Source: Lentibacter sp. XHP0401 (GTDB lineage Bacteria; Pseudomonadota; Alphaproteobacteria; Rhodobacterales; Rhodobacteraceae). From it: a stretch of DNA of 64,000 nt. This document shows, one piece after another, positions 8,387-14,806 of this stretch; position 1 is the first letter of the stretch; every line of letters starts with the position of its first letter. The translations under genes were made by a program, and so were the position numbers. The stretch is from assembly GCF_025751535.1 (NCBI RefSeq), contig NZ_JAOWLC010000006.1, positions 124,001 through 188,000 of the forward strand, written 5' to 3'. The notes beneath the pieces were generated by a model. The model was not told the DNA's origin. It ran no database searches and saw only the letters and a list, made by a program, of their open reading frames with translations.

Positions 8387-9691
8387 ATGGATAAGCGTCA
8401 TTCGTTCTCTCGCACCCCGCGCAAGGCGTTGAGCCGTGAGGCCCGCCAGCAGATGATTTCGGATATGCTTGGCGAGGAGACCGGCAAGTCTGCTACTCCA
8501 GCGGCCGCGGTTTCAGAGGCCGAAGCGCCCGAGCGCGCGACGACAGACCCGCTGGTCGACACCCTCGACACACTTGATGCTCTGGATTCGCAAGGCCTTG
8601 CGCTGGAAGACGAGCGCTATGATGACGAGGAAGAGGAAATACCGCAGGATGATGACGCGGCCTTTGAAGAATTGCTTGCCATGCTTGATGACGGAGAGAT
8701 TTCGGATGTAGAGCCGGAGGCTGTGCTCGAGGAAAAACCTCTGGAAGAAATGCAGGAAGCGCCTCTGCCACTGGACAATTTCTACCAAGCCACAGGTGAG
8801 GCGAAAGCCGTTAGGGAGCCTCAACCCCAAGCTGTTACAGAGCATGTGCCCGAAGAGTTAGAGCCTGCTAACGCAGCCCCTTTGCGGAAATCAGCAAGCC
8901 AGGAAAAGCTGCGTGCGGCCTATGAAATGGCAGAGATGCCAGCGCCCTATTTGGACACGGCCGACAAATGGGACAATCTTGATGTGATGCCTGTAGATAT
9001 GGACCATCTGGAGCGCAATCTTGTGATTACCGCGAGTCGCAACGAGCCTGCGCATGGCGCGTTTGATGTTCTGCGCACGCGGCTTGTGCAGACCCTTCTG
9101 GAACACAACTGGAAGCGCGTGGCGATCACCTCGCCCTCGCGCAACTGTGGCAAGACCTTTACCGCTGTGAACCTCGCGATCTCGCTTTCGCGCTATGAAG
9201 CGACCCGCACGATCCTGCTTGATTTTGACATGCGCAACCCTTCGGTTGCGGGCGTGATTGGCGACACACAGCCCGGTAAGATGGGCGACTTTTTGCGCGG
9301 TGTTATCCCTGCGGAAGAGCTGCTTGTGAAGTTTGACCACAACACTCTCAATATCGGACCGAGCCTTGCGATTGGCACGAACAATGTGGTTGAACCCTAT
9401 GCCTCGGAGCTTGCACACGAGCCTTCAACAGCCGCAAGCCTTGAGCGGATGATGCAGGAAATGTCGCCTGATATTGTTTTGTTTGATATGCCCCCGGCCC
9501 TTGCATTTGATGATGTGATCGCGTTTCGCAAACATTTTGACGGGGTGCTTATGGTCGTGGGCGGTGGTGAGACAACACCTGAAGACGTGCGCGAAGTGAT
9601 GCGCCGTATGGGCGAGGACACGCCTCTTTTGGGTGTTGTGCTGAACCAGGCCGAAGGCGAAGACGGCAGCGATTATAGCTACGGTTATTAA
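8387..9691 (+). CDS. BY-kinase-like polysaccharide biosynthesis ATPase (CpsD/Wzc-C type)
   Basis: Cytoplasmic P-loop protein of 434 aa. The C-terminal half (~205-425) resembles the bacterial tyrosine kinase domain of Wzc/CapB/CpsD: Walker A-like TSPSRNCGKTFTAVNLA (~248-264, Lys256), Walker A' ILLDFDMRNPS (~276-286) and Walker B IVLFDMPP (~363-370). The extreme C-terminus ends SDYSYGY, a short Tyr cluster (430, 432, 434) that fits an autophosphorylation tail. The N-terminal ~180 residues are very acidic and low in complexity and have no family I recognise. It converges with the Wzz-like gene, its probable membrane partner; together they would form a split co-polymerase controlling chain length. 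The ribosome site is weak. Confidence 0.88.
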   Translation: MDKRHSFSRTPRKALSREARQQMISDMLGEETGKSATPAAAVSEAEAPERATTDPLVDTLDTLDALDSQGLALEDERYDDEEEEIPQDDDAAFEELLAMLDDGEISDVEPEAVLEEKPLEEMQEAPLPLDNFYQATGEAKAVREPQPQAVTEHVPEELEPANAAPLRKSASQEKLRAAYEMAEMPAPYLDTADKWDNLDVMPVDMDHLERNLVITASRNEPAHGAFDVLRTRLVQTLLEHNWKRVAITSPSRNCGKTFTAVNLAISLSRYEATRTILLDFDMRNPSVAGVIGDTQPGKMGDFLRGVIPAEELLVKFDHNTLNIGPSLAIGTNNVVEPYASELAHEPSTAASLERMMQEMSPDIVLFDMPPALAFDDVIAFRKHFDGVLMVVGGGETTPEDVREVMRRMGEDTPLLGVVLNQAEGEDGSDYSYGY

Positions 9692-9703
9692 GCTCAAAGA
9701 ATA

Positions 9704-9741
9704 AAAACGCGCGCGCGTATTCGACAGGCGCGCAGCGTTTT
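9704..9741. terminator. Probable bidirectional terminator between convergent genes
   Basis: An inverted repeat lies in the 74-base gap between the convergent kinase-like and Wzz-like genes. The arms AAAACGC (9704-9710) and GCGTTTT (9735-9741) pair exactly, with additional GCGC pairing inside. The A-run on one side and T-run on the other fit a rho-independent terminator working in both directions. Confidence 0.6.
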
Positions 9742-9765
9742 ATATCTATGTTTTATATCGGGAAT

Positions 9766-11073
9766 TCAGGAGGCCGAGCGGCGCTGCAACAGCCCCGTCA
9801 ATCCACCCATTCCATCACGCAGAACACCATAAAGCAGCGGGATCAGTGCCAGAAGCCCTACGATCATCGCGACGCGGATCAGCTTTTTGCGGCCTTTCGT
9901 GCGGGGTGTTTCGATCCGCGGGATGGCAACAACGGCCTTCACATTGAGCTGGCGCTCAAGATGCTCGCGGGTGCGGATGACGGGGCGCATTATCTCGAGG
10001 ATAAAGGCGAGGCCAAGCGCGAGCAGACCCGAAGCAAGAAAGCCCATTATGACCTTTTTCTTGCGGCTGCCGGAGATCGGGTTTTCGGGCACAAGCGCTG
10101 TCTCAAGCACTTCGATACGTTCGAACTGGTTCTGGGATTCAAGCGCCTGACTCATCTCGGCGCTGGTCGCGCGTTGGGTAATCGCTGTGAACTGGGCCTT
10201 GAGTTGCTCCTGCTCCCGCTCAAGCAGGTTGAACTGGCGCTCAACCTCGGGGGCGCGGGCGATGCCCTCTTCAATCTCGGCAATACGCGAGCGGATAAGC
10301 TCTTGTTGTTCATTGATCAGACCGCGCTGGCGCTCGATAACGGAGGTGCGGATGCGTGTGCCACTGGCCTCAAGCTCGATCAGGCTTTGGTCAAGCGCAA
10401 GCAAGGTGCTGCGCAGCTCTGTCAACTCGTCTCGTTGCGCGGCTATCCCTGCGGGCAAATACGGCCCGTTGAGCTCTTTGAAAATGGCAATGCGTTGCTC
10501 GAGCGCAGCGATATCGGCTTCAACCTGCTCCTGCTCGGCGCGGAAAAAGGACAGTTGCTCGGAGGCGGCGGCCGACTGGCGGCGGTTGTTGAGATCAAGC
10601 AGGCCCTGCAAGAACTCGTTGGCCAGCAAAGCGGCGATTTCGGGGTCAGTATCGGAGACGGTGATGAGCATGCCTGTGGGCGTGCGGGCCGCGCCCCAGC
10701 CTGCGTTTGGATCGGTGATTTGCATAAGGCGGGCCGAGCTGCGCAGGGTGTTGACCTTCTGGCTCTGCGACATGGGTGTGGCAGAATAAAGGCCGAATTT
10801 CTTGATTATTGCGAGGAGATTGTCACGTGCCATGAGCTGCTGCTCAAGCAAGCGCAAGCGCTGTTCAATCGAAGTGGTAGCACCAGCACGGGCGCCAGAA
10901 TCGGCAATCGTCGGCGCTTCGATCTGGGCGACGGCTGTGGCCTCGAAAGTCTTCTTTTGGCCCAAGGCCCAATAGATTGAGCCAAGCGTGCCAAGAAGCA
11001 CAACAAAAGACATGAGCCAAAAGCGCCTGCGCACCATGCTCACAAAATCACTCAGCGACTGGATCTGGCCCAT
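9766..11073 (-). CDS. Wzz-like chain length determinant / polysaccharide co-polymerase
   Basis: Inner-membrane protein of 435 aa. A first membrane segment lies near residues 18-36 (FWLMSFVVLLGTLGSIYWAL). It is followed by a long periplasmic region rich in coiled-coil heptads (e.g. EQEQVEADIAALEQRIAIF), a second membrane segment (KVIMGFLASGLLALGLAFIL, ~335-355) and a further hydrophobic stretch near the C-terminus (~400-420). This is the layout of Wzz/GumC/ExoP polysaccharide co-polymerases without the fused kinase; the kinase-like partner is the convergent gene at 8387. It should set polymer length together with Wzy. The inserted mobile element ends 190 bases upstream of its start and may have altered its promoter region. 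Confidence 0.9.
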   Translation of the reverse strand: MGQIQSLSDFVSMVRRRFWLMSFVVLLGTLGSIYWALGQKKTFEATAVAQIEAPTIADSGARAGATTSIEQRLRLLEQQLMARDNLLAIIKKFGLYSATPMSQSQKVNTLRSSARLMQITDPNAGWGAARTPTGMLITVSDTDPEIAALLANEFLQGLLDLNNRRQSAAASEQLSFFRAEQEQVEADIAALEQRIAIFKELNGPYLPAGIAAQRDELTELRSTLLALDQSLIELEASGTRIRTSVIERQRGLINEQQELIRSRIAEIEEGIARAPEVERQFNLLEREQEQLKAQFTAITQRATSAEMSQALESQNQFERIEVLETALVPENPISGSRKKKVIMGFLASGLLALGLAFILEIMRPVIRTREHLERQLNVKAVVAIPRIETPRTKGRKKLIRVAMIVGLLALIPLLYGVLRDGMGGLTGLLQRRSAS

Positions 11074-11254
11074 AGCCTTACTCCGATACCACGCGCCACT
11101 CCCTGCCCCCGCAGGAATATTGCTGAAAAAATTTGTGGCAAGCCACCCCAGCGGTGTCTGTGCTCACGTTACGCCAATATAGAGTTTCTGCCCTAATTTT
11201 GCCACCTTTTTTCCGGAAATACCCGAAACATAACGTTTCGGAAACGGCAACAGT

Positions 11255-11262
11255 AGAAAGAT
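11255..11262. repeat. Target site duplication, left copy
   Basis: The octamer AGAAAGAT lies immediately outside the left terminal inverted repeat and is repeated exactly at 14110-14117 outside the right one. An 8-bp duplication fits IS1-family transposition, which usually makes 8-9 bp duplications. Confidence 0.9.
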
Positions 11263-11284
11263 GGTAGTGTCTCGGTTTGAAAGT
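11263..11284 (+). repeat. Left terminal inverted repeat of the transposon
   Basis: It begins GGTAGTGTCTCGGTTTGAAA and matches the reverse complement of 14088-14109 at 20 of 22 positions (differences at positions 12 and 21). This is the expected transposase binding end. Confidence 0.88.
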
Positions 11285-11394
11285 TATCTTTCCCCAGCCT
11301 TGGGTCTGGATGATGCAATGACTGCATTGACCATACATTGCCAGAATCAACCTTTAGGTGATTTAGTGTCCGCATTCACCTATGGAGAGAAATT

Positions 11395-11676
11395 ATGTCA
11401 AATAGAGTTACCTGCATCACTAAAGCCGACCGGAACAGTCGGTACGATGGAATTATAAAACTAAGCGGAACAAGAGACGACACTGGCGCACGGTGGACGC
11501 TCACCCGAAAAGAGTGCGTTGATCACGTCAACAAAGGTACTTTATTTTACGTACAGGCCAGCAATCACAAAGTCTTTTTAATCACTGGCACTAGTGCGTC
11601 GGGCACTGAGTATGTAAGGACGGACCCGGATCAGGACACGGCTGACAATCTTCTGTCTTTGCCAGAGTGCCCTTAA
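11395..11676 (+). CDS. DUF3892 domain-containing protein (transposon passenger)
   Basis: Small soluble protein of 93 aa. The pattern RVTCITKADRNSRYDGI, a central W.LT..E, FYVQA, and a C-terminal DNLLSLPECP matches DUF3892, a domain of unknown function that I recall mostly as a free-standing small protein. Start ATG 11395 follows GGAGA (11384-11388). It lies near the left end of the transposon, reading inward, and its 3' end overlaps by 86 bases that of the convergent 77-aa gene. No catalytic motif is visible and no function is proposed. Confidence 0.75.
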   Translation: MSNRVTCITKADRNSRYDGIIKLSGTRDDTGARWTLTRKECVDHVNKGTLFYVQASNHKVFLITGTSASGTEYVRTDPDQDTADNLLSLPECP

Positions 11677-11824
11677 TCAAACCCATTGGCGATTTGAAGT
11701 TGCCTGGGTCTGTTGCCCAACTTAGCGCCTGCTGTGAAGCATAAAGCGCTTCACGGTCATCCGCATTCTGGTTTTGGCCAAGCGCTTCGCTGATCCGGTC
11801 GAGTTCACGTTGTATAAAGCTCAT
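11591..11824 (-). CDS. Small conserved-looking protein of unknown function (transposon passenger)
   Basis: Protein of 77 aa beginning MSFIQRELDRISEALGQ, with REALYASQQALSWATDP in the middle. A good ribosome site (GAGGTG on the minus strand, about 7 bases before ATG) supports it as a real gene. I recall similar short N-terminal sequences in alphaproteobacterial hypothetical proteins but cannot name a family. The last ~28 codons overlap the convergent DUF3892 gene, so the C-terminal Pro/Cys-rich tail (after TEDCQPCP) may not be functionally constrained. Predicted largely helical and soluble; no signal peptide. Downstream of the transposase in the same direction. Confidence 0.55.
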   Translation of the reverse strand: MSFIQRELDRISEALGQNQNADDREALYASQQALSWATDPGNFKSPMGLIKGTLAKTEDCQPCPDPGPSLHTQCPTH

Positions 11825-11843
11825 GATAGCACCTCACTGTTGA

Positions 11844-11882
11844 GGTATTTTAATACCACACTCTTGTCGGTATTAAAATACC
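11844..11882. repeat. Perfect 14-bp inverted repeat within the transposon
   Basis: GGTATTTTAATACC (11844-11857) and its exact reverse complement GGTATTAAAATACC (11869-11882) are separated by 11 bases. It lies between the transposase stop (11886) and the start of the 77-aa gene. It could be a transcription attenuator hairpin after the transposase or an operator for the small gene; neither a T-run nor a GC-rich stem supports a classic terminator. Confidence 0.6.
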
Positions 11883-11885
11883 CCA

Positions 11886-12770
11886 TTAACCCAATTTCTT
11901 TTTATAAGGTCCACGCTTCTTAGGCGCGGGTGCGTTTGCGTCGATCAAGCCAACAATCCATGCGGTGTCGCGCAGTGTGTCAGATACACCCGCCGCCATT
12001 GCTGGGGTCATTTTCAAAGTTTTGTGGATGCGCACGAAGTTGTAATGCACAAAGTACAAGGAAAGCATGTTGAGGTGGTTTTCTAGCTTCTTAGAAAAGC
12101 CATTAGTCAAACGTGTAAAGCGGCGCATACCCATGCGCATGGAAAGGTTCTGACGCTCAACGTATGACGTGCTGACCAGTTCTTCGATAGGTTCACCGAA
12201 AACCTGCTCTTTGCGCGATCCGGTAAAGCCAGCGGGTGAATACTTGCGCTCGTGGCCCTTAGAGCCTGTAGGTGCGCCGTACTGCTTAACCAGCATCGCG
12301 TAGTCTATATCGCCGCCAAATGCACCCTCTACGGCGTCAAGATAAGCCTTGTGGCCGTCTGTAGTAAGCTGGACGCGGTTCGCAAGGCGAGAAGACAGAT
12401 CAACCATGAACTCATAAGCGGTATCGCCAGAACGGTCGCCAACCTCATAGGATAGGATCATCTTGCTATCGGCGTCGATTGCGGTCCATGTCCAAACGTC
12501 GCCAGCGCCGTCAGGAGCGGCCTTAGCGCCGCTTACGTTCTTGTCCTTGGCGTAGACGAATGACCAGATTTCATCGCACTCAACGCGAGTAGAGCCAACA
12601 TTGCGCACAGCCTCGTCGTGGTATGCCGCACAGGCCTCACCAGCCTCAACAAGCAGTTTGGTCACTGTATTGATGGATACACCCACCGTGCGGCTGATAG
12701 AGCGCATGGACATGCCTTCTACCATCATATTGAGGATCATTGTGCGTTTGGCTGTATCTAGCTTGTTCAT
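11886..12770 (-). CDS. IS1-family DDE transposase
   Basis: Transposase of 294 aa in one uninterrupted frame. The N-terminal helix-turn-helix-like segment (RTMILNMMVEGMSMRSISRTVGVS) should bind the ends. The catalytic DDE triad is visible as the Asp in VECDEIWSF, the Asp in LTTDGHKAYL and the Glu in SYVERQNLSMRM, followed by the conserved helix with R.TR.TNGFSK typical of IS1 transposases. The C-terminus is a Lys/Pro-rich tail. E. coli IS1 needs a -1 frameshift between two frames; this protein does not. With intact terminal repeats and target duplication the element is probably still active or recently moved. Confidence 0.9.
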   Translation of the reverse strand: MNKLDTAKRTMILNMMVEGMSMRSISRTVGVSINTVTKLLVEAGEACAAYHDEAVRNVGSTRVECDEIWSFVYAKDKNVSGAKAAPDGAGDVWTWTAIDADSKMILSYEVGDRSGDTAYEFMVDLSSRLANRVQLTTDGHKAYLDAVEGAFGGDIDYAMLVKQYGAPTGSKGHERKYSPAGFTGSRKEQVFGEPIEELVSTSYVERQNLSMRMGMRRFTRLTNGFSKKLENHLNMLSLYFVHYNFVRIHKTLKMTPAMAAGVSDTLRDTAWIVGLIDANAPAPKKRGPYKKKLG

Positions 12771-12819
12771 ACCATTGTTATAGGTATGTTATTTCGTGTT
12801 AGCAAGCAAAAAGTTCAGT

Positions 12820-13161
12820 TTAATCTTTCTTTTGGGTTCCCATTACGTACCCGGCGATAGTGAGTTCGAATGTTATCAACTTCTCAAGAGCCGAAGCGGC
12901 ATTGTCATTCCATATCATTGCTACAAGCGAGATTCCGATCGCGATAAAACCTAGCAAGAGAAGGATTAGACAAGTATTCAAGGATGAATCTGACGATCCA
13001 ATTAATTTTCCAAATGGGCCCTGTTCGGTTGCCTTATCTTCTAAATTTCTCTTGTGTGCAGCCTCTACAGCCTTCTCATCTGGCGATGAGAAGGCGTCAG
13101 CCTCATTCCCCGGAGTGGGATGTTCGGCAACATCAAGCTTTTTGTCTTTGGTCTGATTCAT
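12820..13161 (-). CDS. Small membrane protein next to a Panacea protein (candidate toxin)
   Basis: Protein of about 113 aa from ATG 13161 (an alternative ATG lies at 13170; longer starts up to 13284 would overlap the upstream gene heavily). The N-terminal ~60 residues are charged and hydrophilic; a clear membrane segment follows (LILLLLGFIAIGISLVAMIW, ~66-86) and a weaker hydrophobic stretch near the C-terminus (~93-107). The start lies 28 bases inside the end of the Panacea gene, indicating coupling. I do not recognise the family. Known Panacea partners include membrane-acting toxins, so a toxin role is a reasonable guess from context only. No clear ribosome site of its own. Confidence 0.6.
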   Translation of the reverse strand: MNQTKDKKLDVAEHPTPGNEADAFSSPDEKAVEAAHKRNLEDKATEQGPFGKLIGSSDSSLNTCLILLLLGFIAIGISLVAMIWNDNAASALEKLITFELTIAGYVMGTQKKD

Positions 13162-13687
13162 GCTGCACATTTTGATGACTTGCGGCAATCTCTGCAGCGT
13201 TAAGTAACTCGTTAAATTCTTCCCAGATATACTGGTCTGGAATTTCGGTGTTAAATGCCACCTTAAATTTGTTGTCAGTGGCAACCCGATGCCAAGGCGT
13301 TCCTGGCTTGTGGGTTAGGTCAGACAGCGCGAATCCAGAAAGATGCCCGTACCTTCCCCAAATCCAAGAAACCAGATTTCGAGTATACTCATCATCGGCG
13401 TCTACATTTTCAGGCGCACCGAACGGGTTTGAAGATTGTGGGGTAACAATTGGTTTCCGTCCAAAAATCTTGAACGCGTGATATAGGCTGTCAAAAACAG
13501 GGCCGTGCTTCCAAATCTCCGGACCCTCAGTGGTTAAGCGATTTCCGTCTAGTCCGTTCACAGCCAGCCACCACCCATATGAGCAGTAGACTAGCTTTTG
13601 AAGCTTCATATGTTCGATACCACCACGAGAGCCAAACTGCTCTAAAAAATTGTTCGCGATGGCTAGTGGGCTATATGGCGCTGGCAT
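13133..13687 (-). CDS. Panacea (DUF4065) domain protein, putative antitoxin
   Basis: Protein of 184 aa that I assign to the Panacea/DUF4065 family (related to SocA and phage GepA), from HMKLQKLVYCSYGWWLAVNG near residue 30 and GPEIWKHGPVFDSLYHAFK around 55-72. In PanAT toxin-antitoxin systems this domain is the antitoxin, neutralising many unrelated toxins, some of them membrane-acting. ATG 13687 is chosen because it overlaps the stop of the 72-aa gene (TAATG) and a GAGGTG site lies just before it; a reading from 14095 would run through that gene in another frame. Flanked by a small basic protein and a small membrane protein on the transposon. Antitoxin function here is inferred. Confidence 0.78.
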   Translation of the reverse strand: MPAPYSPLAIANNFLEQFGSRGGIEHMKLQKLVYCSYGWWLAVNGLDGNRLTTEGPEIWKHGPVFDSLYHAFKIFGRKPIVTPQSSNPFGAPENVDADDEYTRNLVSWIWGRYGHLSGFALSDLTHKPGTPWHRVATDNKFKVAFNTEIPDQYIWEEFNELLNAAEIAASHQNVQHESDQRQKA

Positions 13688-13905
13688 TAGCCCCACCTCG
13701 CCGCAGCGGCCTTCTTGGCAATCGCCTTGCGGTCCTCTGAAGTTGTGTTCTCCACACGCGCTTTTGCACCCGCCAAGCCGCTTTTGCGCTTCGCAGGTTG
13801 CTTGAGTGTTGTTTCCTTTGCCTCTCCGGTCGCAATGCGGGCAATATGTACTGCGTTGCCGATCACGTCCGCTGGGCGCTTCTGGCCTTGCGGTCCTTTT
13901 GGCAT
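13687..13905 (-). CDS. Small basic protein with C-terminal KAAAARW motif
   Basis: Protein of 72 aa, rich in Lys, Arg and Ala. The N-terminal part reads RPADVIGNAVHIARIATGE and the C-terminal part KSGLAGAKARVENTTSEDR followed by KAIAKKAAAARWG. I recall this as a recurring small alphaproteobacterial protein pattern sometimes labelled histone-H1-like; its activity is unknown. The start is well supported by GGAGGA six bases upstream. Its stop overlaps the start of the Panacea gene (TAATG), so both are made together. The charge suggests nucleic-acid binding, perhaps autoregulation of the operon, but this is inference. Confidence 0.72.
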   Translation of the reverse strand: MPKGPQGQKRPADVIGNAVHIARIATGEAKETTLKQPAKRKSGLAGAKARVENTTSEDRKAIAKKAAAARWG

Positions 13906-14087
13906 GACTTTCCTCCGTGTGCGGGGTTTCCGTCCCGCTTAGCGTTACCTTAACGCATTGTGCGTTACATGTGGAAACTTTTTCCACATTTCGCAAGTGG
14001 GCAATTTCGCACAGCCTTTCACATGATCGTGCTATACGGGTTAATATTGCCTTTATTGCGGGTGCGTATCTATGTTTCATTTTCACT

Positions 14088-14109
14088 AATTTCAAACTGA
14101 GACACTACC
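14088..14109 (-). repeat. Right terminal inverted repeat of the transposon
   Basis: The reverse complement begins GGTAGTGTCTCAGTTTGAAA and pairs with the left end at 20 of 22 positions. The small basic protein, Panacea and membrane protein genes read away from this end. Confidence 0.88.
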
Positions 14110-14117
14110 AGAAAGAT
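14110..14117. repeat. Target site duplication, right copy
   Basis: AGAAAGAT, identical to 11255-11262, immediately outside the right terminal repeat. Removing 11263-14117 restores a plausible uninterrupted spacer of about 220 bases between the Wzz-like gene and the phosphopantetheinyl transferase. Confidence 0.9.
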
Positions 14118-14152
14118 ACTTAAGCTTTACTTTTGCAAGCGATATCATCTTG

Positions 14153-14806
14153 TTAGGAGATAAAGCACATGTGAAGAACATGCGCTTGAAGCGAAGCAGA
14201 CAAGAGTGTGAACCGTTGCCCCGCCGCGAAGGGCGGCTGGCTGCTAACCAGCTCGCCAAATACTCCACCCGCCCCATCGGGAAGGATCGTCACATCAGCG
14301 AAGCCAGTCATTCTTCCTGTAACGGGAAAGAGCGCCTTATATAGTGCCTCTTTGGCCGAAAAAACATGCACAGGCTGAAGCGCATCCTGTGTTTTGAGCC
14401 AGTCTCTTTCGCGCGGGGTTGTGACAGCTTCCGCAACGGCATCCGACATGGGCGCAAGCTCTTCTACATCGCATCCAAGCGAGGTGAACCGCGTGAGATG
14501 CGCGCAGATGGCGATACAGATATCATCGCAATGGCTGATCGAGCCGATGAAGCCTTCGGGCCAGACAGGTGCACGGCTCGGGGCGGCAAGAATGGGATGC
14601 GGCCCCTGCCCCAGCTTGGCCAGAGCGACCCGCGCGGCGCGGCGGCCGGCGGCAAACTCGCGCTTCCGCTTCGGCACAGCGCGGGCAATATGGGCGACCT
14701 CCTCGGGGAGAAGCCCGTCCGCCTCGGCGCGCGGATCGGACAAGGCAAAACTCACACCCTCGGGCAAGAGTTTGGCGAGCGTGGTCTCAACCTCTTCCAC
14801 ACTCAA
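14153..14806 (-). CDS. 4'-phosphopantetheinyl transferase (Sfp/EntD type)
   Basis: Enzyme of 217 aa that attaches the phosphopantetheine arm of CoA to carrier-protein serines. Family motifs are visible: SISHC with the conserved His near residue 93, LGCDVEE (Mg-binding Asp and Glu, ~111-117) and FSAKEALYKALFP (the WxxKEAxxK-type motif, ~150-162). The start overlaps the stop of the NRPS gene (ATGA), and the function is exactly what the PCP of the NRPS and ACP of the PKS need, so it is the dedicated activator of this cluster. The transposon lies directly downstream. Confidence 0.94.
   Translation of the reverse strand: MSVEEVETTLAKLLPEGVSFALSDPRAEADGLLPEEVAHIARAVPKRKREFAAGRRAARVALAKLGQGPHPILAAPSRAPVWPEGFIGSISHCDDICIAICAHLTRFTSLGCDVEELAPMSDAVAEAVTTPRERDWLKTQDALQPVHVFSAKEALYKALFPVTGRMTGFADVTILPDGAGGVFGELVSSQPPFAAGQRFTLLSASLQAHVLHMCFIS

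Larger units (their letters stand above)
11263..14109. mobile_element. IS1-family transposon with passenger genes (2,847 bp)
   Basis: The element is bounded by near-perfect terminal inverted repeats (11263-11284 and 14088-14109) and flanked by identical 8-bp direct repeats. It holds a single-frame IS1-type transposase (11886-12770) and at least five other genes: DUF3892, a 77-aa protein, a TM protein, a Panacea protein and a small basic protein. The ends begin GGTAGTGTCTC, which resembles the ends of E. coli IS1 (GGTAATGACTC). IS1 elements normally carry only transposase and are about 0.7-1.2 kb, so this is a much larger cargo-bearing relative. The interior is visibly poorer in GC than both flanks. 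Insertion lies between the Wzz-like gene and the phosphopantetheinyl transferase, 36 bases beyond the latter's stop once the target repeat is included, and disrupts no recognisable gene. Confidence 0.88.

Noticed and set aside
11078-11350. Open frame of 90 codons across the left transposon end
   Set aside because: It spans the insertion boundary, has no ribosome site and no motif, so it is a chance frame.
13162-13284. Longer start for the small membrane protein
   Set aside because: It would lie inside the Panacea gene and adds no recognisable sequence.
13688-14095. Longer start for the Panacea protein (from 14095)
   Set aside because: It would overlap the well-supported 72-aa gene in another frame and adds no domain; ATG 13687 has a ribosome site and TAATG coupling.
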